Source of the DNA: Halalkalibacter nanhaiisediminis
GTDB taxonomy: Bacteria; Bacillota; Bacilli; Bacillales; Bacillaceae_D
Direction: 5' to 3'
Assembly: GCF_007830185.1 (NCBI RefSeq)
Contig: NZ_VLKZ01000003.1
Span: forward strand, 186,001-250,000
DNA: 64,000 nt
Both the position numbers and the translations under genes were made by a program. This document shows, one piece after another, positions 26,301 through 34,816 of the stretch. Each line of letters begins with the position of its first letter. The stretch's first letter is position 1. The notes beneath the pieces are model-generated. The model searched no databases. It was not told where the DNA came from and saw only the letters and a list, made by a program, of their open reading frames with translations.

Positions 26301-27241
26301 AAGGCGTTATTAGTTTAGGTGAAGCACTAATTGATTTCATCCCATTAGATGAAGAGAACATGACATATCAGAAAAGTCCTGGAGGTGCACCAGCAAATGT
26401 TGCTGTAGCACTTGCAAAGTTAGGCGCTAAATCTAGCTTTTTAGGAAAAGTCGGAAATGATGTACTTGGTGAATTTATGTGTGACACGTTAAAAGCGCAC
26501 GGGGTAAATGTAACGCATATGAACTTAACAGATGAGGCTCGCACAGGAGTAGTCTTTGTAACATTAGACAAAACAGGGGAACGGAATTTCAGCTTTTATA
26601 TTGATCCAAGTGCAGACAGGTTTCTATCAAAGGATGAATTAGATCCTTCTTTATTTACAGAAAATAGAGTTCTTCATTTTGGTTCGATTTCAATGATTAG
26701 TGAGCCAAGCCATAGTGCAACAAAAGAGGCTGTAAGATTAGCAAAAGAAAATGGCATGATTGTCTCATATGATCCAAACCTACGTCTTGGCTTATGGCCG
26801 ACAGAAGAGCAAGCAAGAGAGACGATTTTATCCATGCTAGCTGAAGCTGATGTTGTAAAGATTTCAGAAGAAGAGCTAGAGTTTTTAACAGGTGAGAAGG
26901 AGCTAGATGCTGGGATTAAGAAGCTTGAATCCTACCAGCTTCCTGTTTTGCTTGTGACATGTGGTCATTTGGGTAGCTATATTCATACACAAGGACAAAC
27001 AGTTCACGTTCCCGCAATGAAAGTCCAAACAGTCGATACAACGGGTGCTGGGGATGCGTTTGTCTCAGGCATTCTTTATCAATTAAATGAAGAAAATGGA
27101 TCAGTTGAAGAACTTTCGCTTGATCGTTGGAAAGAAATTGTTCGTTTTGCATCGGTTTCTGGGGCACTTGCTGCTTCAACGCGTGGTGCGATGACAGCTT
27201 TGCCGACACTAGAGGAAGTGAAGAAACAACTTGAAAGTTAA
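26297..27241 (+). CDS. PfkB-family fructokinase
   Basis: 314-residue ribokinase-family sugar kinase. N-terminal SLGEALIDFIPL and SPGGAPANVAVALAKLG bind sugar; DTTGAGDAFVSG is the catalytic signature with its Asp base. It phosphorylates fructose, as released from sucrose-6-phosphate hydrolysis. It is coupled to the SacT-like antiterminator upstream. A sucrose hydrolase and IIBC are not in the window, so the operon is only part of such a pathway. Confidence 0.9.
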   Translation: MKGVISLGEALIDFIPLDEENMTYQKSPGGAPANVAVALAKLGAKSSFLGKVGNDVLGEFMCDTLKAHGVNVTHMNLTDEARTGVVFVTLDKTGERNFSFYIDPSADRFLSKDELDPSLFTENRVLHFGSISMISEPSHSATKEAVRLAKENGMIVSYDPNLRLGLWPTEEQARETILSMLAEADVVKISEEELEFLTGEKELDAGIKKLESYQLPVLLVTCGHLGSYIHTQGQTVHVPAMKVQTVDTTGAGDAFVSGILYQLNEENGSVEELSLDRWKEIVRFASVSGALAASTRGAMTALPTLEEVKKQLES

Positions 27242-27249
27242 ATCATGAT

Positions 27250-27287
27250 AGAGAAGGTATTCATTAAATGGATGCCTTTTTTTGTGG
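27250..27287 (+). terminator. terminator after fructokinase
   Basis: AAGGTATTCAT and ATGGATGCCTT pair with G-U wobbles and are followed by seven T residues. Confidence 0.75.
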
Positions 27288-27421
27288 TTCCAATATATTG
27301 AAAAAAATATCAATACTATCCAATACTATTTCAACCAAGTAACATCTACGGCTAAAATCGTTATTCACATTACAAAAAGATTTCAATTCGATTAAAACAG
27401 CTTGAAAGACTTGCTTACAGA

Positions 27422-27455
27422 TTGTCTAACTGATAATCTTGCAATCGTTAGACAA
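27422..27455. repeat. inverted repeat just upstream of the 3D-domain gene
   Basis: TTGTCTAAC (27422-27430) and GTTAGACAA (27447-27455) are a perfect nine-base inverted repeat with a 16-base spacer, ending just before the AAGGAGG RBS. It may be an operator or an mRNA hairpin affecting translation. Confidence 0.55.
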
Positions 27456-27475
27456 AACGCAAGGAGGTTTTCATT

Positions 27476-28534
27476 TTGAAAATAAATCGAACATCAAGAG
27501 TTTTGCGTAATATCGGATTGCCGCTTGCAACAGCGGGATTTATGATTTTTACAGCTCCATCAATCTCAGAGGCTAGTGAACTAGGAAGTAAATTGCTCCA
27601 TAAAGGTATGGATAGTGAGCAAGTACAAACATTGCAAGAGTTATTAACAGAAAAAGGTCTATATGAAGATATACAAGTAAATGGTGTCTATGACAAAAAT
27701 ACATCTCAAGCGATTCGAAGCTTTCAAGAAAAGCACAATTTAATGGTCGATGGAATAGCTGGCCCTCAAACATTTGGTGCACTTACTGTGTTATCAGAAG
27801 GGGATAAGGGTGTCCTTGTAGAAGACCTACAAGAAAGATTGCAAAACCTTGGCTACTATCAAGGAAATTTAGATGGGTTGTTTGGCCCGCTTACACATAT
27901 TGCTGTCACTTCCTTTCAGACTTCACAAGGGATAATGGTAGACGGGTTAGCTGGCCCGCAAACGTATGCAGCATTATTCAATTACAAGGCTCAAGTTGTT
28001 GAACCAAAACAGGAGGCACAAGCAGCTCCTGTTACAGCGAAAGAGGAGCCTGTTGAAGAACCGGCTGAAAGTCCAGAACCAGTTGAAAGTTCAGAACCAG
28101 TTGAAGAACCAGTTGAAAGTTCAGAACCGGCTGAAAGTCCAGAACCAGCTGAAAATCCAGAACCAGTCGTTACAGAGGCTGCAACAGAGCAAGTAGAACA
28201 GTCTGCTCCTGTAAGCAATAATGAAGCACCAGCTGAAGACAACCAAGCTACGTTTGAAATGGAAGCAACAGCTTACACAGCTTACTGTGACGGGTGCTCG
28301 GGTGTGACAGCAACTGGAATCGACCTTCGAAACAATCCAAACAAAAAGGTCATTGCTGTTGACCCAAGTGTCATTCCGCTTGGAACTCGTGTACATGTAG
28401 AAGGTTACGGTGAAGCCGTTGCTGGTGATACAGGTGGAGCGATTCAAGGAAATAAGGTCGATCTTCATTTCCCTACAAAAGAAGAAGCAATCCAATTTGG
28501 TCGTCAAACAGTGACAGTTACAATTATTGATTAA
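27476..28534 (+). CDS. cell-wall protein with two peptidoglycan-binding domains and a 3D domain
   Basis: 352 residues from TTG 27476 (AAGGAGG nine bases upstream). It has a signal peptide to about residue 33, two PG_binding_1 domains (about 37-105 and 106-168, each ending GLAGPQT/GIAGPQT-like), a Glu/Pro/Ser-rich repeat linker (about 185-240), and a C-terminal 3D domain (ATAYTAYCDGCSG, GDTGGAIQGNKVDLHF). 3D domains with catalytic Asp are related to MltA/YocH-type muramidases. It probably acts in cell-wall remodelling outside the membrane. Confidence 0.88.
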   Translation: MKINRTSRVLRNIGLPLATAGFMIFTAPSISEASELGSKLLHKGMDSEQVQTLQELLTEKGLYEDIQVNGVYDKNTSQAIRSFQEKHNLMVDGIAGPQTFGALTVLSEGDKGVLVEDLQERLQNLGYYQGNLDGLFGPLTHIAVTSFQTSQGIMVDGLAGPQTYAALFNYKAQVVEPKQEAQAAPVTAKEEPVEEPAESPEPVESSEPVEEPVESSEPAESPEPAENPEPVVTEAATEQVEQSAPVSNNEAPAEDNQATFEMEATAYTAYCDGCSGVTATGIDLRNNPNKKVIAVDPSVIPLGTRVHVEGYGEAVAGDTGGAIQGNKVDLHFPTKEEAIQFGRQTVTVTIID

Positions 28535-28543
28535 TCATGATAA

Positions 28544-28574
28544 CCTGGTAGTTCCATGAGCTACCAGTTTTTTT
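28544..28574 (+). terminator. terminator after the 3D-domain gene
   Basis: CTGGTAG (28545-28551) pairs with CTACCAG (28561-28567) and is followed by seven T residues. Confidence 0.85.
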
Positions 28575-28678
28575 ACTGCACTAAAAAAGAGCCTTTTATC
28601 TAATGAATTTTGTGCTTTATACGTAAAATCAGGCTGATTATTCATGTTGTCATTAAGTTGAAATATTGATAAAAATTA

Positions 28679-28697
28679 TTTGAAAATTCTTTTCAAA
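28679..28697. repeat. palindrome upstream of the UPF0316 gene
   Basis: TTTGAAAA-TTC-TTTTCAAA is a perfect eight-base dyad about 75 bp before the start codon, a candidate repressor site. The regulator is unknown. Confidence 0.4.
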
Positions 28698-28770
28698 AAT
28701 AGGCTAGCATAAGTAGATTTTTCCTGTTACACTACATTAGTTGTAAAAGTTAGAAAGTAGGTGATTGGAT

Positions 28771-29337
28771 ATGCTTCAAGCGTTAATTATTTTCGTTGCT
28801 CAACTTTTATACGTACCAGTGTTAACGTTACGAACGATTATGATGGTCAAAGGGATGAAAGAAAAAGCATCGGCAATGGGGATATTAGAAGGTGTCATTT
28901 ATGTTGTGGCGCTTGGAATTGTGTTTAGTGATTTATCTAACTATTTGAATATGGCTTCCTATGCGCTTGGTTTCGGTATAGGTATATATATAGGACAGAT
29001 TATTGAGCAAAAGCTTGCGATAGGTTATGTGACTATTGAAGTGAATACTATGGAGAGAAATGATCGACTGACAGAACGTCTTCGTGAGGTTGGTTTTAGT
29101 GTATCGACAGCTGAGGTAGAAGGAATGCATCAGGCGCGTCGTTATCGCTTAGATTGTACAGCTAGACGAGATCGCGAGAAGGAATTCATCGACATTGTTA
29201 GTTCATATGAGCCAAGTGCGTTCATTGTTTCATATGAGCCTCGTAATTTTAAAGGTGGATATATTACGAAAGCAATGAAGAAAAGAAAAGAGAAATTTTT
29301 ACGAAGCAAAGCAAAAGCATCTTCAAAAGTATCTTAA
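28771..29337 (+). CDS. UPF0316/DUF2179 membrane protein (YebE-like)
   Basis: 188 residues from ATG 28771 behind AGGTGA. About three TM segments at the N terminus (residues 5-80) precede a cytoplasmic DUF2179-type domain ([20 protein letters not shown] onward) and a very basic tail. B. subtilis YebE is the nearest named relative I recall. The function is unknown. A terminator derived from an insertion-sequence end follows. Confidence 0.82.
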   Translation: MLQALIIFVAQLLYVPVLTLRTIMMVKGMKEKASAMGILEGVIYVVALGIVFSDLSNYLNMASYALGFGIGIYIGQIIEQKLAIGYVTIEVNTMERNDRLTERLREVGFSVSTAEVEGMHQARRYRLDCTARRDREKEFIDIVSSYEPSAFIVSYEPRNFKGGYITKAMKKRKEKFLRSKAKASSKVS

Positions 29338-29359
29338 TCGATCCATCCATTTTTATCAC

Positions 29360-29390
29360 GGGGCTGTCCCAAAAAGCCCCTTGTTTCTTT
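29360..29390 (+). terminator. IS-end-like terminator hairpin
   Basis: GGGGCTGTCCCAAAAAGCCCC folds as GGGGCT/AGCCCC and precedes a T-rich stretch. GGGGCTGTCCCA is identical to both ends of the IS relic at 30709-31102, so this looks like a solitary IS end acting as terminator. The rest of the 29390-29820 gap has a dyad at 29500-29528 and no visible gene. Confidence 0.6.
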
Positions 29391-29499
29391 CCTCCTTTTC
29401 TTAATCTGATAGCACCTCTGTGTCATTCATCTCTTCACCTTGGAATTTTCGAACACCCAAATAAAAAAACATTGAGAAACCCTCAAATACTCATAAATG

Positions 29500-29528
29500 T
29501 TTTACATTATCCTGTTGGAAATGTAAAA
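29500..29528. repeat. inverted repeat upstream of the carbonic anhydrase gene
   Basis: TTTTACATT (29500-29508) and AATGTAAAA (29520-29528) form a perfect nine-base dyad with an 11-base spacer. It may be an operator or hairpin about 290 bp before the gene. Confidence 0.4.
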
Positions 29529-29821
29529 TTCTTTACCATTATTCAAGCGAACATTTAAAAGCGCTAAATTTAGTATTCACGAAATATCAATGTTCACTTC
29601 ACATTCTCATCTTTGAAAGCTAATGAAGGATATAAATTAATTGGGGATAAAGTATCAAAAGCTATTTCCCATATTCTTTCTAAGTAGCGGTTTTTTTTTA
29701 GTATTTTCATACCGATTTTTGGATTTATACTATTTTTCACATGAGATTTTTTTGAATTCTTTTATAGTTTTGATATCGTATGAATGGAAGTAAAAAACAT
29801 CAAAAAGGAGAAATGCCTAAT

Positions 29822-30646
29822 ATGAATAAGAAAATAACCTCTTTTTTCTTCATTGCATTTTTTGCACTAGCTGCGTGCTCGCAACAGACGGAAAACACCA
29901 CTGTATCTACTGAATCTGATAATGAATCGCAAAAAGAACAAGAGGCTCATAGTGAAAAGCTTGCTCATTGGTCTTATGAAGGGGAATCAGGACCAGAACA
30001 TTGGGGGGAACTGGATCCCACTTACTCGACCTGTGTCGATGGAAGTGAACAATCACCAATTAATATAGAATTCTCTCAAGTGGACACAAGTGAAAGTATA
30101 GAAAATATTGAAATTAAGTATGAGCCTGCTTCTTTTTCCCTTGTTAATAATGGTCATACTGTTCAGGCGAACGCCACTGAGCTAAACAATGGTATTATTG
30201 TAGAAGGCCAAGAATATCAACTGGTACAATTTCATTTCCATACGCCAAGTGAACATCAATTTAATGGGCAACATTATGATATGGAATTGCATCTGGTCCA
30301 CCAAGATATAAATGGTAAACTGGCCGTACTTGGTGTGATGATTCAAGAAGGAAAAGAAAATGAAAACCTTGCATCCGTATGGGATGACTTGCCAAAAGAA
30401 GAAACAGAAAATGAGATTCCCATAAATGAGCCTATCAACCTACAAAATCTCCTACCTGAAGACCAATCATCCTTCCATTACACTGGTTCGTTAACGACTC
30501 CTCCGTGTACGGAAGAAGTGAAATGGATCGTTTTTAAGCAGCCAATTGAGATGTCGAAGGAACAAATCCAAGCATTCCAAGAAATTTTCGAGGAGAACCA
30601 TCGACCAGTTCAGCCTTTAATCGAACGAGATATTACCGAGAATTAA
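29822..30646 (+). CDS. alpha-class carbonic anhydrase, lipoprotein
   Basis: 274 residues from ATG 29822 (AAGGAG eleven bases upstream; ATG 29813 is too close to it). The signal peptide ends ALAACS with a lipid-attachment Cys, then an acidic linker. The enzyme domain has WSYEGESGPEHWGEL, QSPINI, the zinc ligands in QFHFHTPSEH and ELHLVH, and SLTTPPCTE, all canonical for alpha carbonic anhydrase. It hydrates CO2 outside the membrane and may supply bicarbonate to the SbtA-like permease at 43.7 kb, though that link is inference. Confidence 0.93.
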   Translation: MNKKITSFFFIAFFALAACSQQTENTTVSTESDNESQKEQEAHSEKLAHWSYEGESGPEHWGELDPTYSTCVDGSEQSPINIEFSQVDTSESIENIEIKYEPASFSLVNNGHTVQANATELNNGIIVEGQEYQLVQFHFHTPSEHQFNGQHYDMELHLVHQDINGKLAVLGVMIQEGKENENLASVWDDLPKEETENEIPINEPINLQNLLPEDQSSFHYTGSLTTPPCTEEVKWIVFKQPIEMSKEQIQAFQEIFEENHRPVQPLIERDITEN

Positions 30647-30708
30647 ATAAAAGATAAAAGTGCTAGTTGAAGTTTTGATGAGGTCACATTTCTTTAAATC
30701 CACTAAAA

Positions 30709-31102
30709 GGGGCTGTCCCATAAGGTCATAAAATGACCTTATGGGCAGCCCTCTTTTTTGTCATTTCAAATAAAAAAAGGGCACAAAAAAATCGCTCTAT
30801 CGTTTAAAATGAAGTCACCACAACAAAACATTTCAACAAGGAGCGATTTTTTATGTGCAACCAATTGGCTATTTTTTAAGATTATAACATGAACTAACTG
30901 ATTCTTCCTATGGATTTCTCAGATTTAATTCCAGAAAATCATGTTGAACTTGGACTTGTAGCATGAACCCATAATATGAGGAAGCGAGTGGCGGCTGATC
31001 GCCACTCGCAAGAGAATGAAAAAATGCATAACAAAAATCACGGAGACCAACGTAAACAGGTCTCCGTGATTTTTAGTTTTTAGGGGCTTTTGGGACAGCC
31101 CC
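30709..31102. mobile_element. internally deleted IS1182-like element
   Basis: A 394-bp element is bounded by perfect 12-bp inverted ends, GGGGCTGTCCCA at 30709-30720 and TGGGACAGCCCC at 31091-31102. Inside are IS-type protective hairpins: AAAAAATCGCTC with GAGCGATTTTTT, GCGAGTGGCG with CGCCACTCGC, and ATCACGGAGACC with GGTCTCCGTGAT. A crippled transposase start lies at 30889. Most of the transposase is deleted, so it could move only in trans. The left end also folds into a terminator for the carbonic anhydrase gene. Confidence 0.75.
30889..30966 (+). pseudogene. remnant of IS1182-family transposase N terminus
   Basis: The frame from ATG 30889 reads M-N-stop-LILPMDFSDLIPENHV, matching the start of IS1182-type transposases (MNQLxLPMDxxxLIPENHxV). 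CAA for Gln has become TAA, a base is missing just upstream where a FKDYN-like start would be, and the frame ends at TGA 30966. Clearly dead. Confidence 0.75.
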
Positions 31103-31198
31103 GTTTTTTAGTTGATGAATACCGAGAATGATATCATGTTTAGTAAAGATAATGAGAGGGAACAATCCATGTAGATTAAAAAAGGAGCGGATAATTAA

Positions 31199-31837
31199 AT
31201 GAACGTTTTAGTTGTCGGTGCAAATGGTAAAGTAGCAAGACATACAATAAAAAAAATAGCGGATGCAGGACATCATCCAGTTGCAATGATTAGAAAAGAA
31301 GAACAGGCGGAGGATTTGTTGAAGTTAGGTGCAGCAGACACAGTTGTAGCTGATTTAGAAGCCGATTTTGAGCATGCTTTTAAAGGGATTGACGCCGTTA
31401 TCTTTGCTGCTGGTTCAGGAGGGCATACTGGTGCGGATAAAACGATTCTCATCGATTTATGGGGAGCGATCAAAACGATTGATGCTGCAGAGAGAAATGG
31501 TGTAAAGCGATTTGTTATGCTTAGTTCAATGGGTACTGCAGACCCCGATAAGAGCGAAAACATTCGTCACTACTTAGTAGCAAAAAAGGTAGCTGACGAT
31601 CATCTTAAACAATCTACTCTTACCTATACAATCGTTCGTCCAGGGAGCTTAACAGATGAGGCTGGGAAAGGGAAGATTAAGCTTGAAGAAGAAATTCAAG
31701 TTCGTGATAACACCATCACAAGAGAAGATGTAGCCACGGTCCTTACTGAAGTGATTGAGCGCGAAAATACGTACGGAAAAACGTTTGAAATTCTAAATGG
31801 CGATACAGATATTTCAGAAGCTCTACAGGCTGTTTAA
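31199..31837 (+). CDS. NAD(P)-binding atypical SDR protein (YhfK-like)
   Basis: 212-residue protein with the Rossmann motif VVGANGKVARH at the N terminus, FVMLSSMGT and the HYLVAKKVADDHL segment replacing the usual YxxxK. It resembles B. subtilis YhfK and other NmrA/HSCARG-type atypical SDRs. It probably binds NAD(P)H as a redox sensor or reductase; the substrate is unknown. The RBS AAAGGAGCGG is spaced correctly. It follows the IS relic. Confidence 0.85.
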   Translation: MNVLVVGANGKVARHTIKKIADAGHHPVAMIRKEEQAEDLLKLGAADTVVADLEADFEHAFKGIDAVIFAAGSGGHTGADKTILIDLWGAIKTIDAAERNGVKRFVMLSSMGTADPDKSENIRHYLVAKKVADDHLKQSTLTYTIVRPGSLTDEAGKGKIKLEEEIQVRDNTITREDVATVLTEVIERENTYGKTFEILNGDTDISEALQAV

Positions 31838-31844
31838 TGAGAAG

Positions 31845-31879
31845 AAGCTATGCGAACCTTTTTTCGCATAGCTTTTTTA
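31845..31879 (+). terminator. terminator after the YhfK-like gene
   Basis: AAGCTATGCGAA pairs with TTCGCATAGCTT and is followed by T residues. The remaining gap to 32069 shows nothing. Confidence 0.85.
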
Positions 31880-32068
31880 ACACGTTAGGAAAGGATACAT
31901 TTTGTAACATAGAGGTTATCAACGTTGTTAACATTTTAAGCCTTACTTATAACGGCAACTTTAGCTTTTGTATTAGGTCTTGGCGATAAACGACGTTTTG
32001 TTTAACATTGCCTATTAATAAGTCATAAGATAAAGCATAGTCTTATTGAGTAGAAGAGTATGAAGCTT

Positions 32069-32902
32069 TTACAATTCTACGATCAGACTATTATTTAAAA
32101 AGAAGAAAACAAAAATCGCAGCAGCAAAGCAATAAACGGCAAAATAGATTAGTTTGCTACGTTTTAAGAACTCAATTAACCAGATGATTCCAAGCCAAGA
32201 AAAAACGAATGTTGCTATAAATGCTACAATTAGAGAAGCTATTCCGACCTCGGCTACAAGAGAACCGCTTGTGAAATCACCAATCGCAAGAACGGTTGAG
32301 CCGAGAATGACAGGAATAGATAATAAAAAGGAGAAGCGAACAGCAGTTTCTTTATTTAAACCTGCAAATAAGCCAGCAATTAGAGTTGATCCAGAACGAG
32401 AAATCCCAGGAAAAACGGCTATTGTTTGCACAAGGCCAATGATAATAGCATCTAGAAACGTCATATCTTTATCAGTACGAGTTCCTTGTCGAACGAATCG
32501 TTCAATTATTATAAGAAACAAACCAGTCACAGCAAGAGCCAATGCAATAAACGGTGGTGTTTTTAAACCTTCTCCCATGAAACCTTCAAGAATAATGCCT
32601 AGCACACCAGTGATCAATGTCGCAATAATAATATAAAGACCGAAGTAAAATGATGTTCGATTCTCACTCGATCGATGGAGTATGTAGTTAATAAATCCTC
32701 TGATTACTTCTATTAAATCGTTTCTAAAATATAAAATAATGGCTAGTATAGAAGCCAAATGAAGAAATATTTCGAAGCCAAAACCAGGAAAGGTATATCC
32801 GAGTAGAATTTGTGTGATGACAATATGTGCTGTACTAGAAATCGGTAAAAATTCGGTAATTCCTTGAACAAATCCAAAGATTAGTGCTTCAATGATAGAC
32901 AT
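32069..32902 (-). CDS. uppP: undecaprenyl-diphosphatase
   Basis: 277-residue integral membrane protein with about eight TM segments. Both active-site regions of UppP/BacA are present: GFVQGITEFLPISSTAH and FPGISRSGSTLIAG. It recycles undecaprenyl diphosphate to the monophosphate for cell-wall synthesis and gives bacitracin tolerance. It is transcribed alone, divergent from the thioredoxin-like gene. Length and motifs are standard. Confidence 0.95.
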   Translation of the reverse strand: MSIIEALIFGFVQGITEFLPISSTAHIVITQILLGYTFPGFGFEIFLHLASILAIILYFRNDLIEVIRGFINYILHRSSENRTSFYFGLYIIIATLITGVLGIILEGFMGEGLKTPPFIALALAVTGLFLIIIERFVRQGTRTDKDMTFLDAIIIGLVQTIAVFPGISRSGSTLIAGLFAGLNKETAVRFSFLLSIPVILGSTVLAIGDFTSGSLVAEVGIASLIVAFIATFVFSWLGIIWLIEFLKRSKLIYFAVYCFAAAIFVFFFLNNSLIVEL

Positions 32903-33047
32903 GTTAAAACCATCCTTTATTAATTAATCGAAATCATTACTATTTACATTATGGAAAATAGGCATCCTCTAATTCTAGCAAACTTTTCTTTTTACGGAAA
33001 GGTTTGATGATGAAGAGCGGGTTTTCAATAATTTGTCACGCGGTTGG

Positions 33048-33077
33048 TTGCGATTAACTTATGTTTGTTTCTATAAT
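33048..33077 (+). promoter_or_regulatory. SigA promoter of the thioredoxin-like gene
   Basis: TTGCGA (33048-33053) and TATAAT (33072-33077) are separated by 18 bp, with ATG 33111 downstream. Confidence 0.55.
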
Positions 33078-33110
33078 GAAGGTAGAGATGAGAGAACGAG
33101 GGGGAAGAGG

Positions 33111-33626
33111 ATGAAACGTAAAGTAACAGGCGTGGTGTTCGTTGCTGCAGCACTTATCATCATTGCTGTTTTCTTTTTTCAAGATAGACAAGAGATCGGC
33201 AATAGGCCAGGCATGACTGCTGAGAATTTTGCATTACCGATGTATCAACAAGAAGCAAGTGAACTCCATGATTATGTTGGTGATGTGGTCATTTTAAATA
33301 TGTGGGCTTCTTGGTGCGAGCCATGCCGTAAAGAAATGCCAGACCTAATGAGGCTGCAAGCTGATTACGAAGACGAAGGACTAACGATTTTAACTGTGAA
33401 TATGCAAACGTTTGAACGGACATTAAATGATGCCCCTCATTTTATCGAAGAGCTTAACATTACTTTACCAGTTTTCTTTGATGAGGAAGGGGTTGTGGCA
33501 GATCGTTATCAAATTATTGGACTGCCAACGACATATATCATTGACCGTGACGGAACAATTAAGCAAAATATTCCAGGCGAAGTGAATTACGAAGGTCTTG
33601 AAGCACTCATTAAGCCCTTACTTTAA
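33111..33626 (+). CDS. membrane-anchored thiol-disulfide oxidoreductase (ResA/TlpA-like)
   Basis: 171 residues from ATG 33111 behind GGGGAAGAGG. One N-terminal TM anchor (about 7-22) is followed by a thioredoxin-like domain with the active site WCEPC in MWASWCEPCRKEMP, and the cis-Pro in GLPTTYIIDRDG. ResA-type proteins reduce apocytochrome c or other extracytoplasmic disulfides. No cytochrome maturation gene is adjacent, so the partner is unknown. A terminator follows. Confidence 0.9.
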   Translation: MKRKVTGVVFVAAALIIIAVFFFQDRQEIGNRPGMTAENFALPMYQQEASELHDYVGDVVILNMWASWCEPCRKEMPDLMRLQADYEDEGLTILTVNMQTFERTLNDAPHFIEELNITLPVFFDEEGVVADRYQIIGLPTTYIIDRDGTIKQNIPGEVNYEGLEALIKPLL

Positions 33627-33655
33627 AAGACGAGGTTGATTCCTCGTCTTTTTCT
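33627..33655 (+). terminator. terminator after the ResA-like gene
   Basis: AAAGACGAGG and CCTCGTCTTT with a six-base loop and T run begin right after the stop. Confidence 0.9.
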
Positions 33656-33730
33656 TTAAATAGAGAGATGTTAAATGTGTATGTTTTGGATATGCTAACA
33701 ATAATGCCACTTAGTAAGGCGTGAGAGCAT

Positions 33731-34816
33731 ATGTATACGGAATTAGAAACAAGGGTATTAGATATTCGCTTTGAAGATGAAGAGATTCAGCATTTGACCA
33801 CAGATAAAGGAGCCGGGCGTGCTCTTTTATATAAAAGAATGACGCAAGCTGTCAAAGTAGGAGATCGGATTGTTGTCAATACGACAGCAACAGAGCTAAG
33901 GCTCGGTACAGGAGGCTGGGACATTGTTCGACAAGTTCTTAGCAGGAAGGAAGAACAATGGAGTACTAGTGATCCTCAAGGTCATATCATGAAGGCGCGT
34001 TATACGCCAGTCCAACATAGTGTACTTACCGTCGAATCTCAGGAAAGTGAGTTTCATGGTGTTTTTACGAAACCATTTTCACTTGCTGGGAGCCCTGTAT
34101 GGCTTGCCGAATTACATAGTATGGTTCCGCTTCTTTATTATTTGACTCAGCAGTTAAATAAGGAGTATCGTTGCTGTGTTATTTTTGATGATCAAGCAGC
34201 TCTTCCATTAATGCTGAGTGAACAATTACGTGTCTTACACCAAGAAAGAGATTTTACTTCGATTACTGTTGGACAAGCATTTGGAGGGGACTATGAGGCG
34301 ATTACTATTGCTTCTGCCTTGCAATGTGCGAAAATGATTGTCAAAGCAGATGTGATTATCATTTCAGTTGGCCCTGGAGTTGTTGGTACAGGAACCAGCT
34401 ATGGTTTTTCTGGGATGATCCTTTCACATTGGTCTCATAGCGTGAGTGCACTTGATGGAGTACCGATTTGGATTCCACGGATGTCTTTTGCTGATAAGAG
34501 AAAACGTCATTATGGCATCAGTCATCACACAGTAACCCCACTAAGTCAATTTACGTTCGAAAAAGCTGTCCTTCCGCTTCCTTATATGGCAAAGTCGCAG
34601 CGAGAAACCGTCCTGAGTCAACTCAACAAGGCTTCATACCGAGTACAGCATGATATTCGCTTCGCCAAACAAGATGATGTGAGCCATCACCTCAAAAATG
34701 CCTTGAAACAAGCAACGATGTCTATTCAAACAATGGGACGTAAATATGAGGATGACCCGATTTTCTTTTTAGCAGTTGCAGAAGCATTGCGAGTCGGCCT
34801 CGAATTAGCGGAATGA
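33731..34816 (+). CDS. DUF3866-family protein
   Basis: 361 residues of the DUF3866 family, which is often found beside nudF in Bacillales. Visible features are an N-terminal beta-rich part (VGDRIVVNTTATELRLGTGG), a central Rossmann-like part with VDVIIISVGPGVVGTGT-like glycine motif, and a C-terminal helical stretch. There is no assigned function; the central motif hints at nucleotide or cofactor binding. Its 3' end overlaps the antisense mciZ ORF by 91 bp. Confidence 0.8.
   Translation: MYTELETRVLDIRFEDEEIQHLTTDKGAGRALLYKRMTQAVKVGDRIVVNTTATELRLGTGGWDIVRQVLSRKEEQWSTSDPQGHIMKARYTPVQHSVLTVESQESEFHGVFTKPFSLAGSPVWLAELHSMVPLLYYLTQQLNKEYRCCVIFDDQAALPLMLSEQLRVLHQERDFTSITVGQAFGGDYEAITIASALQCAKMIVKADVIIISVGPGVVGTGTSYGFSGMILSHWSHSVSALDGVPIWIPRMSFADKRKRHYGISHHTVTPLSQFTFEKAVLPLPYMAKSQRETVLSQLNKASYRVQHDIRFAKQDDVSHHLKNALKQATMSIQTMGRKYEDDPIFFLAVAEALRVGLELAE

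Noticed and set aside
28060-28165. Tandem near-identical 18-21 bp repeats
   Set aside because: They encode the Glu/Pro/Ser linker of the 3D-domain protein, a normal low-complexity coding repeat.
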